The notes beneath the pieces are model-generated. The model made no database searches, was not told the origin of the DNA, and was given only the letters and a program-made list of their open reading frames with translations. The position numbers and the translations under genes are program-made. A stretch of DNA of 35,564 nucleotides from Acidimicrobiia bacterium (GTDB lineage Bacteria; Actinomycetota; Acidimicrobiia; UBA2766). Positions within the stretch are counted from its first letter, which is position 1, and each line of letters opens with the position of its first letter. Below are positions 15,294 to 23,040 of this stretch, piece by piece. Location of the stretch: positions 1-35,564 of the forward strand of contig JADZDR010000091.1 of the NCBI GenBank assembly GCA_020850945.1. Direction: 5' to 3'.

Positions 15294-15478
15294 GACCCTC
15301 TCCTCGGATCTCCCCACACAAGATTCTTGTCGACAGATTCGATGTCCCGGACCGAGTTCCGGCTCTTCCGACGAGAAATCGGCTGACCACGGATGTCGGC
15401 CCGTCCTACGCGAATCGATTCTGCATGAGACCTGGGACATATGGGGGGGATTCGAACACCTCGCGCATCTCGCACCCG

Positions 15479-15490
15479 CCACACGTGTGG
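15479..15490. promoter_or_regulatory. Perfect 12-bp palindrome, possible operator
   Basis: CCACACGTGTGG ends 14 bases before the GTG at 15505 and abuts the GGAGGT ribosome-binding site (15489-15494). It lies in the 211-base divergent gap between the HD-GYP gene and the PLP enzyme. A regulator dimer could bind here; this is only a symmetry argument. Confidence 0.3.
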
Positions 15491-15504
15491 AGGTAGGGTG
15501 CGGA

Positions 15505-16605
15505 GTGGCCGCCGCCCCCGCTCCTCCCGTCACGAACAAGGACAGCCGGGACGACGTGACCCGGCGCCTCGACGAACGACTCCACGAGTATCGGGTGGCG
15601 CTGGCCGCTGTCGCGGGGGAGAGACCGATCCATCGCGCCGTACCCGGCCTCACGGACATCGTGCCGTTCCGCAAGCTCGCCGACGGTCTGCCCACGCCTG
15701 TCACCGAGCTCGAGCTGGGTGGGTCCACCCTGCTCGTGAAGAGGGACGACCTCACGTCGTCGCTGTACGGGGGCAACAAGGTGCGCAAGCTCGAATGGCT
15801 CCTCGGTGCGCCTGCCGCCGCCCACGAAATCGTCGTCACAGGTGGGGGAACCGCATCGAATCACGTTCTCGCAACCGCGCTCTACGGACGTCTCCTCGGT
15901 GTCGAGACCGAAGCCGTGCTCTTCGACCAGCCCCCCAACCCTGGAATCGAGGAGCTCGCCGTCGTCATCGCAGCCTGCAACACCCGCGTGCACAAGATGT
16001 CCTCCATGATGCTCTATCCCCTGAAGCTGCTGGAGGCTGCTGCCGGTATCGCGATGCGGGGTCGACGGCCACGCATCCTCTACCCCGGCGGGTCGACTGG
16101 TGCGGGCGCGCTCGGCTTCGTCGACTGCGCGTTGGAGATCGCCGCATCCGTGGACCGGGGCGAGATCGAGGAACCGGAGTTTGCCTTCTGCGCGCTCGGG
16201 TCCGCGGGGACCGCAGTCGGCCTCGCCATCGGGTTCGAGTTGGCCGGTCTCAGGACACGCGTGGCCGCGGTCCGCACGGCGGACGCGATCGCGAACGGGC
16301 CGGTCGTGCTGCACGCGATCGACGGCGCTTGTCGCGGGATCCTCATGCTCGCCGGGCGCAGGGTCGCATCGGGCGTGGGGCGCATAGACATCGTTGACAC
16401 CTACTACGGAGACGGATACGGGGCCTCCACGAGTGAGGGAACGGCCGCGGTCGAGATAGGACGGCGCCTCGGAATCCCGGTCGAGCAGACCTACACGGGC
16501 AAGGCCCTGGCCGCTGCCCTCGATCGTTCACGCTCCTGGCATCCGAGCCGGGGACCGCTCATGTTCGTCGACACCGTCTCGGCGACGTATCCGCTCGCGC
16601 GGTGA
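15505..16605 (+). CDS. PLP-dependent D-cysteine desulfhydrase / ACC deaminase family enzyme
   Basis: 366 residues from GTG 15505; GTG 15487 is an alternative and the frame is open far upstream. GGAGGT lies ten bases before 15505. It is a fold-type II PLP enzyme: LLVKRDDLTSSLYGGNKVRK holds the Schiff-base Lys (NK), TGGGTASNHVLATALYGRLLG the Ser-Asn-His loop that binds the substrate carboxylate, and ILYPGGSTGAGALGFVD the phosphate/substrate region. Members release ammonia and pyruvate/sulfide from D-cysteine or open the ACC ring; some act on other D-amino acids. The usual Gln before SNH is Ala here. The enzyme family is firm, the substrate open. It ends 22 bases before the convergent membrane-protein gene. 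Confidence 0.85.
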   Translation: MAAAPAPPVTNKDSRDDVTRRLDERLHEYRVALAAVAGERPIHRAVPGLTDIVPFRKLADGLPTPVTELELGGSTLLVKRDDLTSSLYGGNKVRKLEWLLGAPAAAHEIVVTGGGTASNHVLATALYGRLLGVETEAVLFDQPPNPGIEELAVVIAACNTRVHKMSSMMLYPLKLLEAAAGIAMRGRRPRILYPGGSTGAGALGFVDCALEIAASVDRGEIEEPEFAFCALGSAGTAVGLAIGFELAGLRTRVAAVRTADAIANGPVVLHAIDGACRGILMLAGRRVASGVGRIDIVDTYYGDGYGASTSEGTAAVEIGRRLGIPVEQTYTGKALAAALDRSRSWHPSRGPLMFVDTVSATYPLAR

Positions 16606-16627
16606 CGTACGACATGCCGGACCCCGT

Positions 16628-17101
16628 TCAACGCCAGACGGTGAGGACGAGGGCGAGGAGTGGGGAGAGCTCGACGAGTGCCCACGCCACGTCAAGGGCG
16701 CGTACGGAATACAGCTCCTTCCGGCTCCAGTCGAGCTCGTGGAACTCGTGTCCTGCCGTTCCGTCCTCCACGTCTGGCTCGTCCACGTCTGACAGGATCA
16801 CGACGACGGCGACACCCAGCGCCACAGCACCCAGGACCACCCACCAACGCGGGATGGTGGGAGCGACTCTCGCGAACGTCCCGTAGAAGGCGAGTCCGAA
16901 CACACCGAGCGCCAACGCCCACACGGCCAGGACGAGGGCCCGCATGAGCGTGCGCCCGTTGAATCTCAACCCGCGAAGGGAACCCGCCGCTCCGAACAAC
17001 TCCACGTCGGTCGGGGCGGACGAGGGCGCGTTGCGCTCCGGTACGACCGGGATCTCCTCCGTCGTCTCGCCGATCACCGGGCCGGGTGTCTGGGGGCTCA
17101 T
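16628..17101 (-). CDS. Small membrane protein of unknown function
   Basis: 157 residues. A polar N-terminal stretch of about 50 residues (Pro/Glu/Thr-rich) is followed by two clear membrane helices (LMRALVLAVWALALGVFGLA and WWVVLGAVALGVAVVVIL). An acidic segment with HEFHELDWSRKELYSVR comes next, and a third hydrophobic stretch at the C terminus (ALVELSPLLALVLTVW). No family recognised. Its ATG overlaps the stop of the permease-like gene (ATGA at 17098-17101), so translation is coupled and a joint role with that protein and the upstream thioredoxin-like protein is likely. Confidence 0.65.
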   Translation of the reverse strand: MSPQTPGPVIGETTEEIPVVPERNAPSSAPTDVELFGAAGSLRGLRFNGRTLMRALVLAVWALALGVFGLAFYGTFARVAPTIPRWWVVLGAVALGVAVVVILSDVDEPDVEDGTAGHEFHELDWSRKELYSVRALDVAWALVELSPLLALVLTVWR

Positions 17102-18087
17102 CCCGCGACAGCCCCCCAGACTCCGGCTGCGATCCCGAACGAAGTTGCGATCACACAGAAGCGCAGGCCGGTGCGGCGCGGCAGGAAGCCGGCGATGTGC
17201 CGCCCGAACCCGATGTTGCCGAGCAGGGCCGGGACCGCGAACGCGATCTGTGTGCCCGCACCGAGAGGGGCGAGCGCGACGAAGGCAGGTCCGACCGTCT
17301 CGGGCACGGGCGGGAAGATCAGGCCGAGGAGGGTCCCGACGACGATTCCGAGAACAGGACGTGCCTGGAGCCATTCCACCCATGTGTCGGGTGGCAGCCC
17401 GACAACGATCGCGACGGCGGCGGCCGCGGGCACGGCGAGTCGGTACGACACACCGATGATGTCGGAGCACCTCGCCACGCGGTCGTCCCGCCCCCGGGGT
17501 GCGATGCCCGCTTCGGCGTCGGGCACTTCGAGGTGCGCCTCTGCCCCGCCGCCCACGGTCCTGTCGTGGCGGCCGTCCACGCCGATCCGGTCGTCCGGCC
17601 ACGACGCGAAGATGGATGCCGCCACTGCCGCGGCGGCTGCGACTGCAACAGTGGGCAGCCAACGATCGAACTGGTCGGGTGCGACGAGTCCGGCGAGGAC
17701 GACCGTCGGCGCGATCACGAAGCCGAGACCTACCCGGGCGAGCACCCATCGTGCTCCCCCTCCGCGACTGTGCGACTCCGCCACGAACCATGGCACGCGG
17801 GACGGTCCGACCAGAGAAGTGGCAACCGTGCCTGCCCACGAGTCGGCTGCAGGCCGGACACCCGGCACCTCGACGGCGGCAAGGATCGAGGCGACGATCA
17901 CGAACGGTGTCGCCCACACGATCACGGTCACGAACACGCTCGCTGCGCGCTGCACGGGCGCCGTCCCACCCAGGGCGGCCACGACACCGATTCCGAGGAG
18001 CAGTGCGGCGAGCAGCACCGGACCCGAGGAGACCGCCCCCACCCCGCCACCCGTGTCGTGCCGGCCGGCCGGCACGACCTCAGTCAC
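17098..18087 (-). CDS. Putative permease, possibly YraQ/DUF318-like
   Basis: 329 residues starting at GTG 18087. About eight hydrophobic segments are visible, with a polar, His/Asp/Arg-rich cytoplasmic loop in the middle (about 165-215). The C-terminal half has GIVVGTLLGLIFPPVPETVG, then ALAPLGAGTQIAFAVPALLG. The pairing of a GxxxGLIFPP segment with a later helix resembles the YraQ/DUF318 predicted permeases, but I am not certain of the family. No substrate can be read. The start overlaps the thioredoxin-like gene by eight bases and the end overlaps the small membrane protein by four, so all three form one operon. Confidence 0.6.
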   Translation of the reverse strand: MTEVVPAGRHDTGGGVGAVSSGPVLLAALLLGIGVVAALGGTAPVQRAASVFVTVIVWATPFVIVASILAAVEVPGVRPAADSWAGTVATSLVGPSRVPWFVAESHSRGGGARWVLARVGLGFVIAPTVVLAGLVAPDQFDRWLPTVAVAAAAAVAASIFASWPDDRIGVDGRHDRTVGGGAEAHLEVPDAEAGIAPRGRDDRVARCSDIIGVSYRLAVPAAAAVAIVVGLPPDTWVEWLQARPVLGIVVGTLLGLIFPPVPETVGPAFVALAPLGAGTQIAFAVPALLGNIGFGRHIAGFLPRRTGLRFCVIATSFGIAAGVWGAVAG

Positions 18088-18658
18088 GACCGTCCTGCGT
18101 GTGACTCAGAACGTCCTCGGCGGAGACATCCGGGCCGAACTCGGCCACCACCTTGCCGCCGTCCACAACGAGCACACCGGGAGAGCCCTGTTCACCGAGC
18201 ATCTCCGAGACACTGCCGGACGGGTCGAGCGCGGACGGGAAGAGGTGGCTCCCCTCGTAGGCACGTCGGGCGGCGGACTCGACGTCACCTGCCGTGACGA
18301 TCCCGATCCACGTGACATCCTCACCCGCTTGTGCCATCGCCGCGTTCATGGCCGAGAACATGGCACTGCAGTCACAGTCGGGGGTCCAGGCGACGAGCAC
18401 GTAGGTGCCCGTCTCGGTCGTGGCGAGGGGGCGGCCGTCGAGGAGACTGATGCCTGCGAACCCCGGGAAGGCCTGCCCTACGAGTGATCCCTCGGTCCCT
18501 CCCCTCTCCACGGTGGTGCTAGTCGTGGCACCGGGCCGCCCGTATACGGCCGCGACGGGACCCGCGCCACGCGCGGCGAGGAGGACGAGTCCGCCCAGTG
18601 CGACCACGAGACAGGCGAGCACGGTGACGATGGCGGGGTCACGCAGGCGTCTTCGCAC
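18080..18658 (-). CDS. Membrane-tethered thioredoxin-like protein with CxC motif
   Basis: 192 residues from GTG 18658. An N-terminal membrane anchor (about 8-28) is followed by a Ser/Thr linker and a thioredoxin-like domain (about 58-185). The active-site region reads VLVAWTPDCDCSAMF, so the usual CxxC is CxC (C95, C97). The QGSPGVLVVDGGKVV segment supplies the cis-Pro loop and following strand, as in TlpA/peroxiredoxin-like proteins. It would face the outside of the membrane and act as thiol-disulfide oxidoreductase or as a disulfide-relay partner of the permease encoded next. TAGCCT sits six bases before the GTG. Confidence 0.75.
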   Translation of the reverse strand: MRRRLRDPAIVTVLACLVVALGGLVLLAARGAGPVAAVYGRPGATTSTTVERGGTEGSLVGQAFPGFAGISLLDGRPLATTETGTYVLVAWTPDCDCSAMFSAMNAAMAQAGEDVTWIGIVTAGDVESAARRAYEGSHLFPSALDPSGSVSEMLGEQGSPGVLVVDGGKVVAEFGPDVSAEDVLSHTQDGRD

Positions 18659-18664
18659 ATCGGA

Positions 18665-18670
18665 AGGCTA
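18665..18670 (-). promoter_or_regulatory. Predicted -10 element of a leaderless thioredoxin/permease operon
   Basis: TAGCCT on the minus strand, six bases (TCCGAT), then GTG at 18658. An ATG two bases upstream of the GTG is in another frame, so the GTG is the start. Confidence 0.45.
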
Positions 18671-18734
18671 TGCGCGTGGTCCGCTCCCGCCGTCCCGCCG
18701 CGGACGGACATCGGGACCCCTGGCTCAACCGCAC

Positions 18735-18740
18735 TAAGCT
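18735..18740 (+). promoter_or_regulatory. Possible -10 element for pgl
   Basis: TAAGCT lies eight bases before GTG 18749 and 62 bases before GTG 18803. It would drive 6-phosphogluconolactonase, either leaderless from 18749 or with a short leader and the GGAG site at 18793-18796. Confidence 0.3.
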
Positions 18741-18802
18741 GCCTCGAGGTGAGCCGGCGTCTTGCGGTGTGCCCGGTGCCCGGTGTGCGAACGGAGTGGC
18801 AG

Positions 18803-19579
18803 GTGCAGCAAGTGGAGCTGATCGTGGGGAGCACGCTCGATCAGGCCGTCGGGTGGGTCGCCGAGATGCTCCACGATCGCTACACGAAGGCGGTCAAGGC
18901 GCACGGCAGGTTCGACATGGCGTTCGCCGGCGGAGGCACACCCCGCGCTCTTTACTCGCTGCTCGCCACGCCCCTCTGGCGAGCCAAGGTCGACTGGAGC
19001 CGCGTGGGTGTCTACGTGGGCGACGAACGCCACGTCCCGACCGGTGACCCGCGCAGCAACTTCCGCATGGTCCGCGAGACCCTCCTCGACCGGGTCCTGG
19101 TCTCACAGGGCAACGTGCATCCGATCCCGACCTCGACCCGGCTCGACGATGACGCGGCAGCCTACGAGCAGACGATGCGGACCACGTTGGCGACGCTCGA
19201 CGGCATGCCGCGCGTCGACCTCATGCTCCTCGGCCTCGGCCCCGACGGGCACACCGCGTCCCTGTTCCCCGGCTCTCGGGCTCTGGGCGAGACAGAACGC
19301 GCCGTCGTCGGGGTCGGCCCTCCGGATGCCCCGACGGAACGGATCACTGTTACCCCGCCGGCGATCAACGCCGCGCGTGATGTCGTCGTCCTCACAGCCG
19401 GGAACCTGAAAGCGGGTGCGCTTGCGAAGCTCCTGGCCGCGGAAGGCTCCTGCACCGAGCTGCCCGCGCGTTGCATCGGGCCGCTCGACGGCGAGTTCAC
19501 GGTCGTGTGCGACCTCGCCGCGTGCGAGCACCTCGACCGTCAGGCTCTTCGGCAGGGAATCGTCACGCGCCGTCTCTGA
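18803..19579 (+). CDS. pgl: 6-phosphogluconolactonase (DevB/Pgl type)
   Basis: 258 residues from GTG 18803, chosen for the GGAG six bases upstream and the normal family length; GTG 18749 would add 18 residues. It hydrolyses 6-phosphogluconolactone to 6-phosphogluconate in the oxidative pentose phosphate pathway. Motifs: MAFAGGGTPRALYSLLA (N-terminal phosphate loop), VYVGDERHVPTGDPRSNFRM, LGLGPDGHTASLFPGS with the catalytic His, and ITVTPPAINAARDVVVL. Soluble. Its 3' end overlaps the convergent LPFTG surface-protein gene by 17 bases. No zwf or gnd gene is next to it. Confidence 0.92.
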   Translation: MQQVELIVGSTLDQAVGWVAEMLHDRYTKAVKAHGRFDMAFAGGGTPRALYSLLATPLWRAKVDWSRVGVYVGDERHVPTGDPRSNFRMVRETLLDRVLVSQGNVHPIPTSTRLDDDAAAYEQTMRTTLATLDGMPRVDLMLLGLGPDGHTASLFPGSRALGETERAVVGVGPPDAPTERITVTPPAINAARDVVVLTAGNLKAGALAKLLAAEGSCTELPARCIGPLDGEFTVVCDLAACEHLDRQALRQGIVTRRL

Positions 19580-21380
19580 GCACACGCTGCACTCTCGTGC
19601 CGAGGCCAAGGAGGCTCCCGCCGAGGAGGAGGACGAGCACGGCGAGCAAGCTCAGACCGCCACCCGTGCCCGCACCGGTGAACGGAAGGCCGGCAACGGC
19701 GACATGGGAACGGGTCGAGCCGGTGTCAGAGCCCGGGTCGTCGGCGGGTGGCACGATCACCGCGGCCGTGACGGTCGTCTCCGCCCCGGCTCGCTCCGTG
19801 AAGTCGGGCCCGAAGACGTCGTTCTCCCATCTCACGTCGACCTCGTTCAGGAGGACGGTGCCGCCGGGCACGGCGGCGCCCACCGTTCCCGACAGGGCGA
19901 ATGTCGTCGCCCCGACCGGCATCGTGGCGGCAGTGCAGACGACCCCGCCGCACTGCCACGTGCCGACTCCGGACACGAAGGAGAGGACGGCATCCACCAT
20001 GCCGGGTGGCGGGACATCTGCGACCACCACGTTCGTGGCATCGACCGGGACCAGACCGTTGCCCTCGTTCGTCACGGTGATCGTGTAGGAGACCTTCCCG
20101 CCCGCTTGGACGGACGTCTGGTCGGCCTGTTTCGTGACTGTGACGAACGTGTCGGTCGGGCGGTAGATCGTCACGTCGTCGGCCGCGTCGACGGACTGCG
20201 GGCCGCCACCGTTGTCGTATGTGAGCCGAGCCCGGTTCTCGACCGTACCGTCGGCGAGGGTGTCGACGAAGGCGGTGTATGTGAACGCCCACGCGTCCCC
20301 GGGCCACATGTAGAGGATGTCGCACGTCAAAGCGAAGCACGGCCATGGTCCGTCGTCTGCGGTGAGGGTGCCGCCTACGAACTCCGGCGGTGGCAGTTCT
20401 GTGAGCGTGCCGAACATGACGGGGGGTCCACCCGGCTCAGCGGGGTAGGCGACGCTGAGACCGCAGGTGATGTTCGTGCCCGCCTCGATCGTGTCCGGGC
20501 AGGACTTCTTCAGCAACAATCCCACGCCGAGGTCGATGGTGATCGTGTCCTCTGCGCGGGGTGGGACGAAGAGCTCCTCGGGGAAGCGGTAGAACTTCAC
20601 CGTCTCACTGACCTGTCCGCCGATCTGGTCTGTCGTATACGAGAAGCGGAACTTCGGTTCCTGGCCCGCTGTGTGATGGTTGAACTTCGCGCACACATTT
20701 CGACTGAACCCGAGGACATCGATCATCACATGCGCCCAACCACCGGAGAGGCAGGACACACCTGTGAGTGTCATGTCGGGAGGGTCCTGTTCCGGCTGTA
20801 CGACACACTGCAAGAGGAGGAAGTGGCACACGACATTCGAGTCGAGTGTCGCTTCGATGACGATCGTCCAGTGGTCGCCCTGCCACGTCTTCTCGACGAG
20901 TGCCTGCGTGATGCTCGAGGAGCATTCGGGGCAACCGACGTCGCTCGGGGCGAGCCCGGGATTCCCGTCCCCCACGTGCGGATCTGCACTCTCGACGGCG
21001 GCGAGCCGCGAGGCTTCGTCCGTCTCGGGGGTCTCGGGTTCCGAGCTCGGGCCGGCGTCCGGTTCGGGGGCGGGTGCCGGTTCGGGGACTTCCCCGGCCA
21101 CCTCCTCTGGGGCGGGCGGGGGTTCCTGCTCGACAGCCGGCTCCTGACTCGGCGGGGACGGGTCCTCCTCCTCGGGCACGTCGACTTCGTGGGTCTCCTC
21201 GGATTCGGTCGGGGGGGCGGATTCGGGAGCGGGCGTGCGGTCGACGACAGCGACCTCCGCCCCGGCCGGTGCATCCGCGCTCTCTTCGGCACCACCGGCA
21301 GGGCCCCACAGGAAGAGGAGGGCCGCACATCCCGCCGTGACCGCGCCGAAGCGCAGCAGGCGGAGAACGGCGGTGTTCAT
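19563..21380 (-). CDS. LPFTG-anchored surface protein with DUF11-like domains
   Basis: 605 residues from ATG 21380, which has AAGGAGG six bases upstream. Signal peptide (about 1-30), then a long acidic Pro/Glu-rich linker (about 30-125). A cysteine-containing region follows (CPECSSS, VVCHFLLLQCVV, CLSGGWAHV, NVCAKFNHH), then two beta-sandwich segments. The second (VTKQADQTSVQAGGKVSYTI and onward) matches the DUF11 repeat found in surface adhesins. The C terminus is a sortase signal: LPFTG at 565-569, a hydrophobic helix and a basic tail. The protein would be covalently fixed to the wall by a class E/A-like sortase, which is not in the window. Ligand unknown. Confidence 0.8.
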   Translation of the reverse strand: MNTAVLRLLRFGAVTAGCAALLFLWGPAGGAEESADAPAGAEVAVVDRTPAPESAPPTESEETHEVDVPEEEDPSPPSQEPAVEQEPPPAPEEVAGEVPEPAPAPEPDAGPSSEPETPETDEASRLAAVESADPHVGDGNPGLAPSDVGCPECSSSITQALVEKTWQGDHWTIVIEATLDSNVVCHFLLLQCVVQPEQDPPDMTLTGVSCLSGGWAHVMIDVLGFSRNVCAKFNHHTAGQEPKFRFSYTTDQIGGQVSETVKFYRFPEELFVPPRAEDTITIDLGVGLLLKKSCPDTIEAGTNITCGLSVAYPAEPGGPPVMFGTLTELPPPEFVGGTLTADDGPWPCFALTCDILYMWPGDAWAFTYTAFVDTLADGTVENRARLTYDNGGGPQSVDAADDVTIYRPTDTFVTVTKQADQTSVQAGGKVSYTITVTNEGNGLVPVDATNVVVADVPPPGMVDAVLSFVSGVGTWQCGGVVCTAATMPVGATTFALSGTVGAAVPGGTVLLNEVDVRWENDVFGPDFTERAGAETTVTAAVIVPPADDPGSDTGSTRSHVAVAGLPFTGAGTGGGLSLLAVLVLLLGGSLLGLGTRVQRVLRDGA

Positions 21381-21493
21381 CTCGAGCCTCCTTCGACAGC
21401 CCACGGCCATAGGGCGACAGGGCACCTTCGTGACCGAGCGAGGCTACATGCGTGCGGGAGACCCCCGGTCCGCCGCGGCTCCGTCCCGGAGCC

Positions 21494-22222
21494 TCAGCGC
21501 AGACGGTCGACGAGGTCGAGCAGCTCGGGGAGGCGCTGCACCTCGAAGTCCGGCTCCACACCCGGCCACTGCTTGGCGAGCCGCGTGTGCTTCCACACAC
21601 CCCGCATCCCGACCTGCTGCGCGCCCTTGACGTCGTCGAGCTGGCGGTCGCCGACCATGACGGCGGAGCGCGGGCCGGAGTCGAGCCGTTCGAGAGCGAG
21701 CTCGAAGATGCGGGGATGCGGCTTCATGTGCTCTTCCTCCGACGAATAGACGCGCACGTCGATGAAGGGTGCGAGACCGTCCCGCTCGAGGAAGTGCTCG
21801 TGCCACGCCTCCGGCCAGTGCGTGTTCGAGAGGAGACCGATGCGGATCCCGCGCTCGTGCAGGCCGGCCAGGGTCTCGACGGCCTCCGGGTCGTGACGCA
21901 CGTGCGGGGTCCACGTGTCGAGGTGGTGCAGGGCGGCCTCCTCGAGGACAGCCTCGGCCACGTCGATGCCGAGCTCACGCGACGCCGTCTGCATGATCTC
22001 GGACAGCGTGAAGGACCTGAAGTCGCGGGTGGTCCCCTCCTCCCACATGCGCCCCTCCACCTCGACGAGGCGGGCGACGAGCTCGTCGCAGCCCGCTCCC
22101 GTCTGTTCGGCGATGTGGGTTGCGGCCAGTCTCCACATGTCGACGACTTCGACTTCGGCCCAGATCGACAGCGTGCCGCCCCAGTCGAAGACAACGGTCT
22201 CGATCCGGTCTACTCCGCTCAT
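21494..22222 (-). CDS. HAD-superfamily hydrolase (downstream of a coupled pair)
   Basis: 242 residues. Motif I is VVFDWGGTLS (nucleophile Asp; the usual second Asp is Gly), motif II GLLSNTHW, motif III MKPHPRIFELAL, motif IV MVGDRQLDDVKGA. A helical cap lies between motifs I and II. HAD enzymes with this layout are mostly phosphatases or haloacid-dehalogenase-like. The Gly in place of the acid/base Asp makes a standard phosphatase less certain. The start overlaps the stop of the upstream HAD gene (ATGA). Substrate unknown. Confidence 0.8.
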   Translation of the reverse strand: MSGVDRIETVVFDWGGTLSIWAEVEVVDMWRLAATHIAEQTGAGCDELVARLVEVEGRMWEEGTTRDFRSFTLSEIMQTASRELGIDVAEAVLEEAALHHLDTWTPHVRHDPEAVETLAGLHERGIRIGLLSNTHWPEAWHEHFLERDGLAPFIDVRVYSSEEEHMKPHPRIFELALERLDSGPRSAVMVGDRQLDDVKGAQQVGMRGVWKHTRLAKQWPGVEPDFEVQRLPELLDLVDRLR

Positions 22223-22947
22223 GAGTACCCCAGGACAGCCAAGAGATCCTCGTGCGAACTGACCACAACATCGGCGTCCGGATGCTCACTGTCATCGTCG
22301 TTGTGCAGGTTGATCCGCACTGTCTGCATACCGAGAGCGCGTGCTCCTGCCACATCGGTTCGCTTCAGGTCACCAACATGTACAGCATCGTCGGGAGCTG
22401 TGCCCAAGCCTTCGAGCGTTCTCGAAAAGACGAACGGGTGTGGTTTGGGAACTCCCATCTCATCGGAGAATGTCGTGACCTCGAAGTAGTCGAGGAGGCC
22501 GGTTCTGGCCAATATCATGCGCAGTGTCGAGCCGGGCGAGTACCCCGTGTCGCAGATGAGGCCGATCCGCACCCCCTCGCGGCGGAGTGCCCGCAGGGTC
22601 TCGTCCACACCGGGGAGGGGGAGAACGCGCCGCTCGAGGGACTGCACGGCGAGAGCACGCGCGAGGGAACCACGAACCGGCACACCGGGGGCGCCGACGA
22701 ACTCGAGGATCCACCCGGCCATGTCGTGGGGGGTCGGTGCGACCTGCGCCTCCCAGTTCACGTCGAATCGGTCCCATGTCCGCCTCAGCACGTCGGCGGC
22801 CAGGTCTTCGTCCACAGGCATGCCTGCGGCGTGGGCGGCCTCGCAGACGATCTCGATGCGGCGTGTATGCGCGGCATCCGGGTCGGTTTCGTAGATGACG
22901 GTGCTCCAGCAGTCGAACGTGACCGCACGCGGTCTTTCCAGCAGCAT
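22219..22947 (-). CDS. HAD-superfamily hydrolase (upstream of a coupled pair)
   Basis: 242 residues from ATG 22947; the frame is open further upstream. Motif I is VTFDCWSTVIYE (Asp nucleophile, Trp-Ser in place of the usual xD or YG), motif II GLICDTGYSPG, motif III GVPKPHPFVF, motif IV HVGDLKRTDVAGA. The C terminus is an acidic stretch with NLHNDDDSEHPDADVVV. It overlaps the next HAD gene by four bases, so the two are translationally coupled. They are the same length but differ at motif I, so they are probably an old duplication with distinct substrates. CAGACT lies six bases before the ATG, as in the NDH-2 gene. Confidence 0.8.
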   Translation of the reverse strand: MLLERPRAVTFDCWSTVIYETDPDAAHTRRIEIVCEAAHAAGMPVDEDLAADVLRRTWDRFDVNWEAQVAPTPHDMAGWILEFVGAPGVPVRGSLARALAVQSLERRVLPLPGVDETLRALRREGVRIGLICDTGYSPGSTLRMILARTGLLDYFEVTTFSDEMGVPKPHPFVFSRTLEGLGTAPDDAVHVGDLKRTDVAGARALGMQTVRINLHNDDDSEHPDADVVVSSHEDLLAVLGYS

Positions 22948-23040
22948 GTCTCCAGTCTGGCCACATGCCGGCCCATGACCAAGCGCATGGGTCCGGCTAT
23001 CCTCGAACGGCCACGGAACCGGGATGACTGCGGGTCTCAC

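Noticed and set aside
15440-15470. GGGATTCGAACACC motif, similar to a tRNA 3' half
   Set aside because: No acceptor, D or anticodon stems on either strand.
15294-15839. N-terminal extension of the HD-GYP frame
   Set aside because: It lies under the divergent PLP-enzyme coding sequence and has shadow composition; TTG 15293 has a ribosome-binding site.
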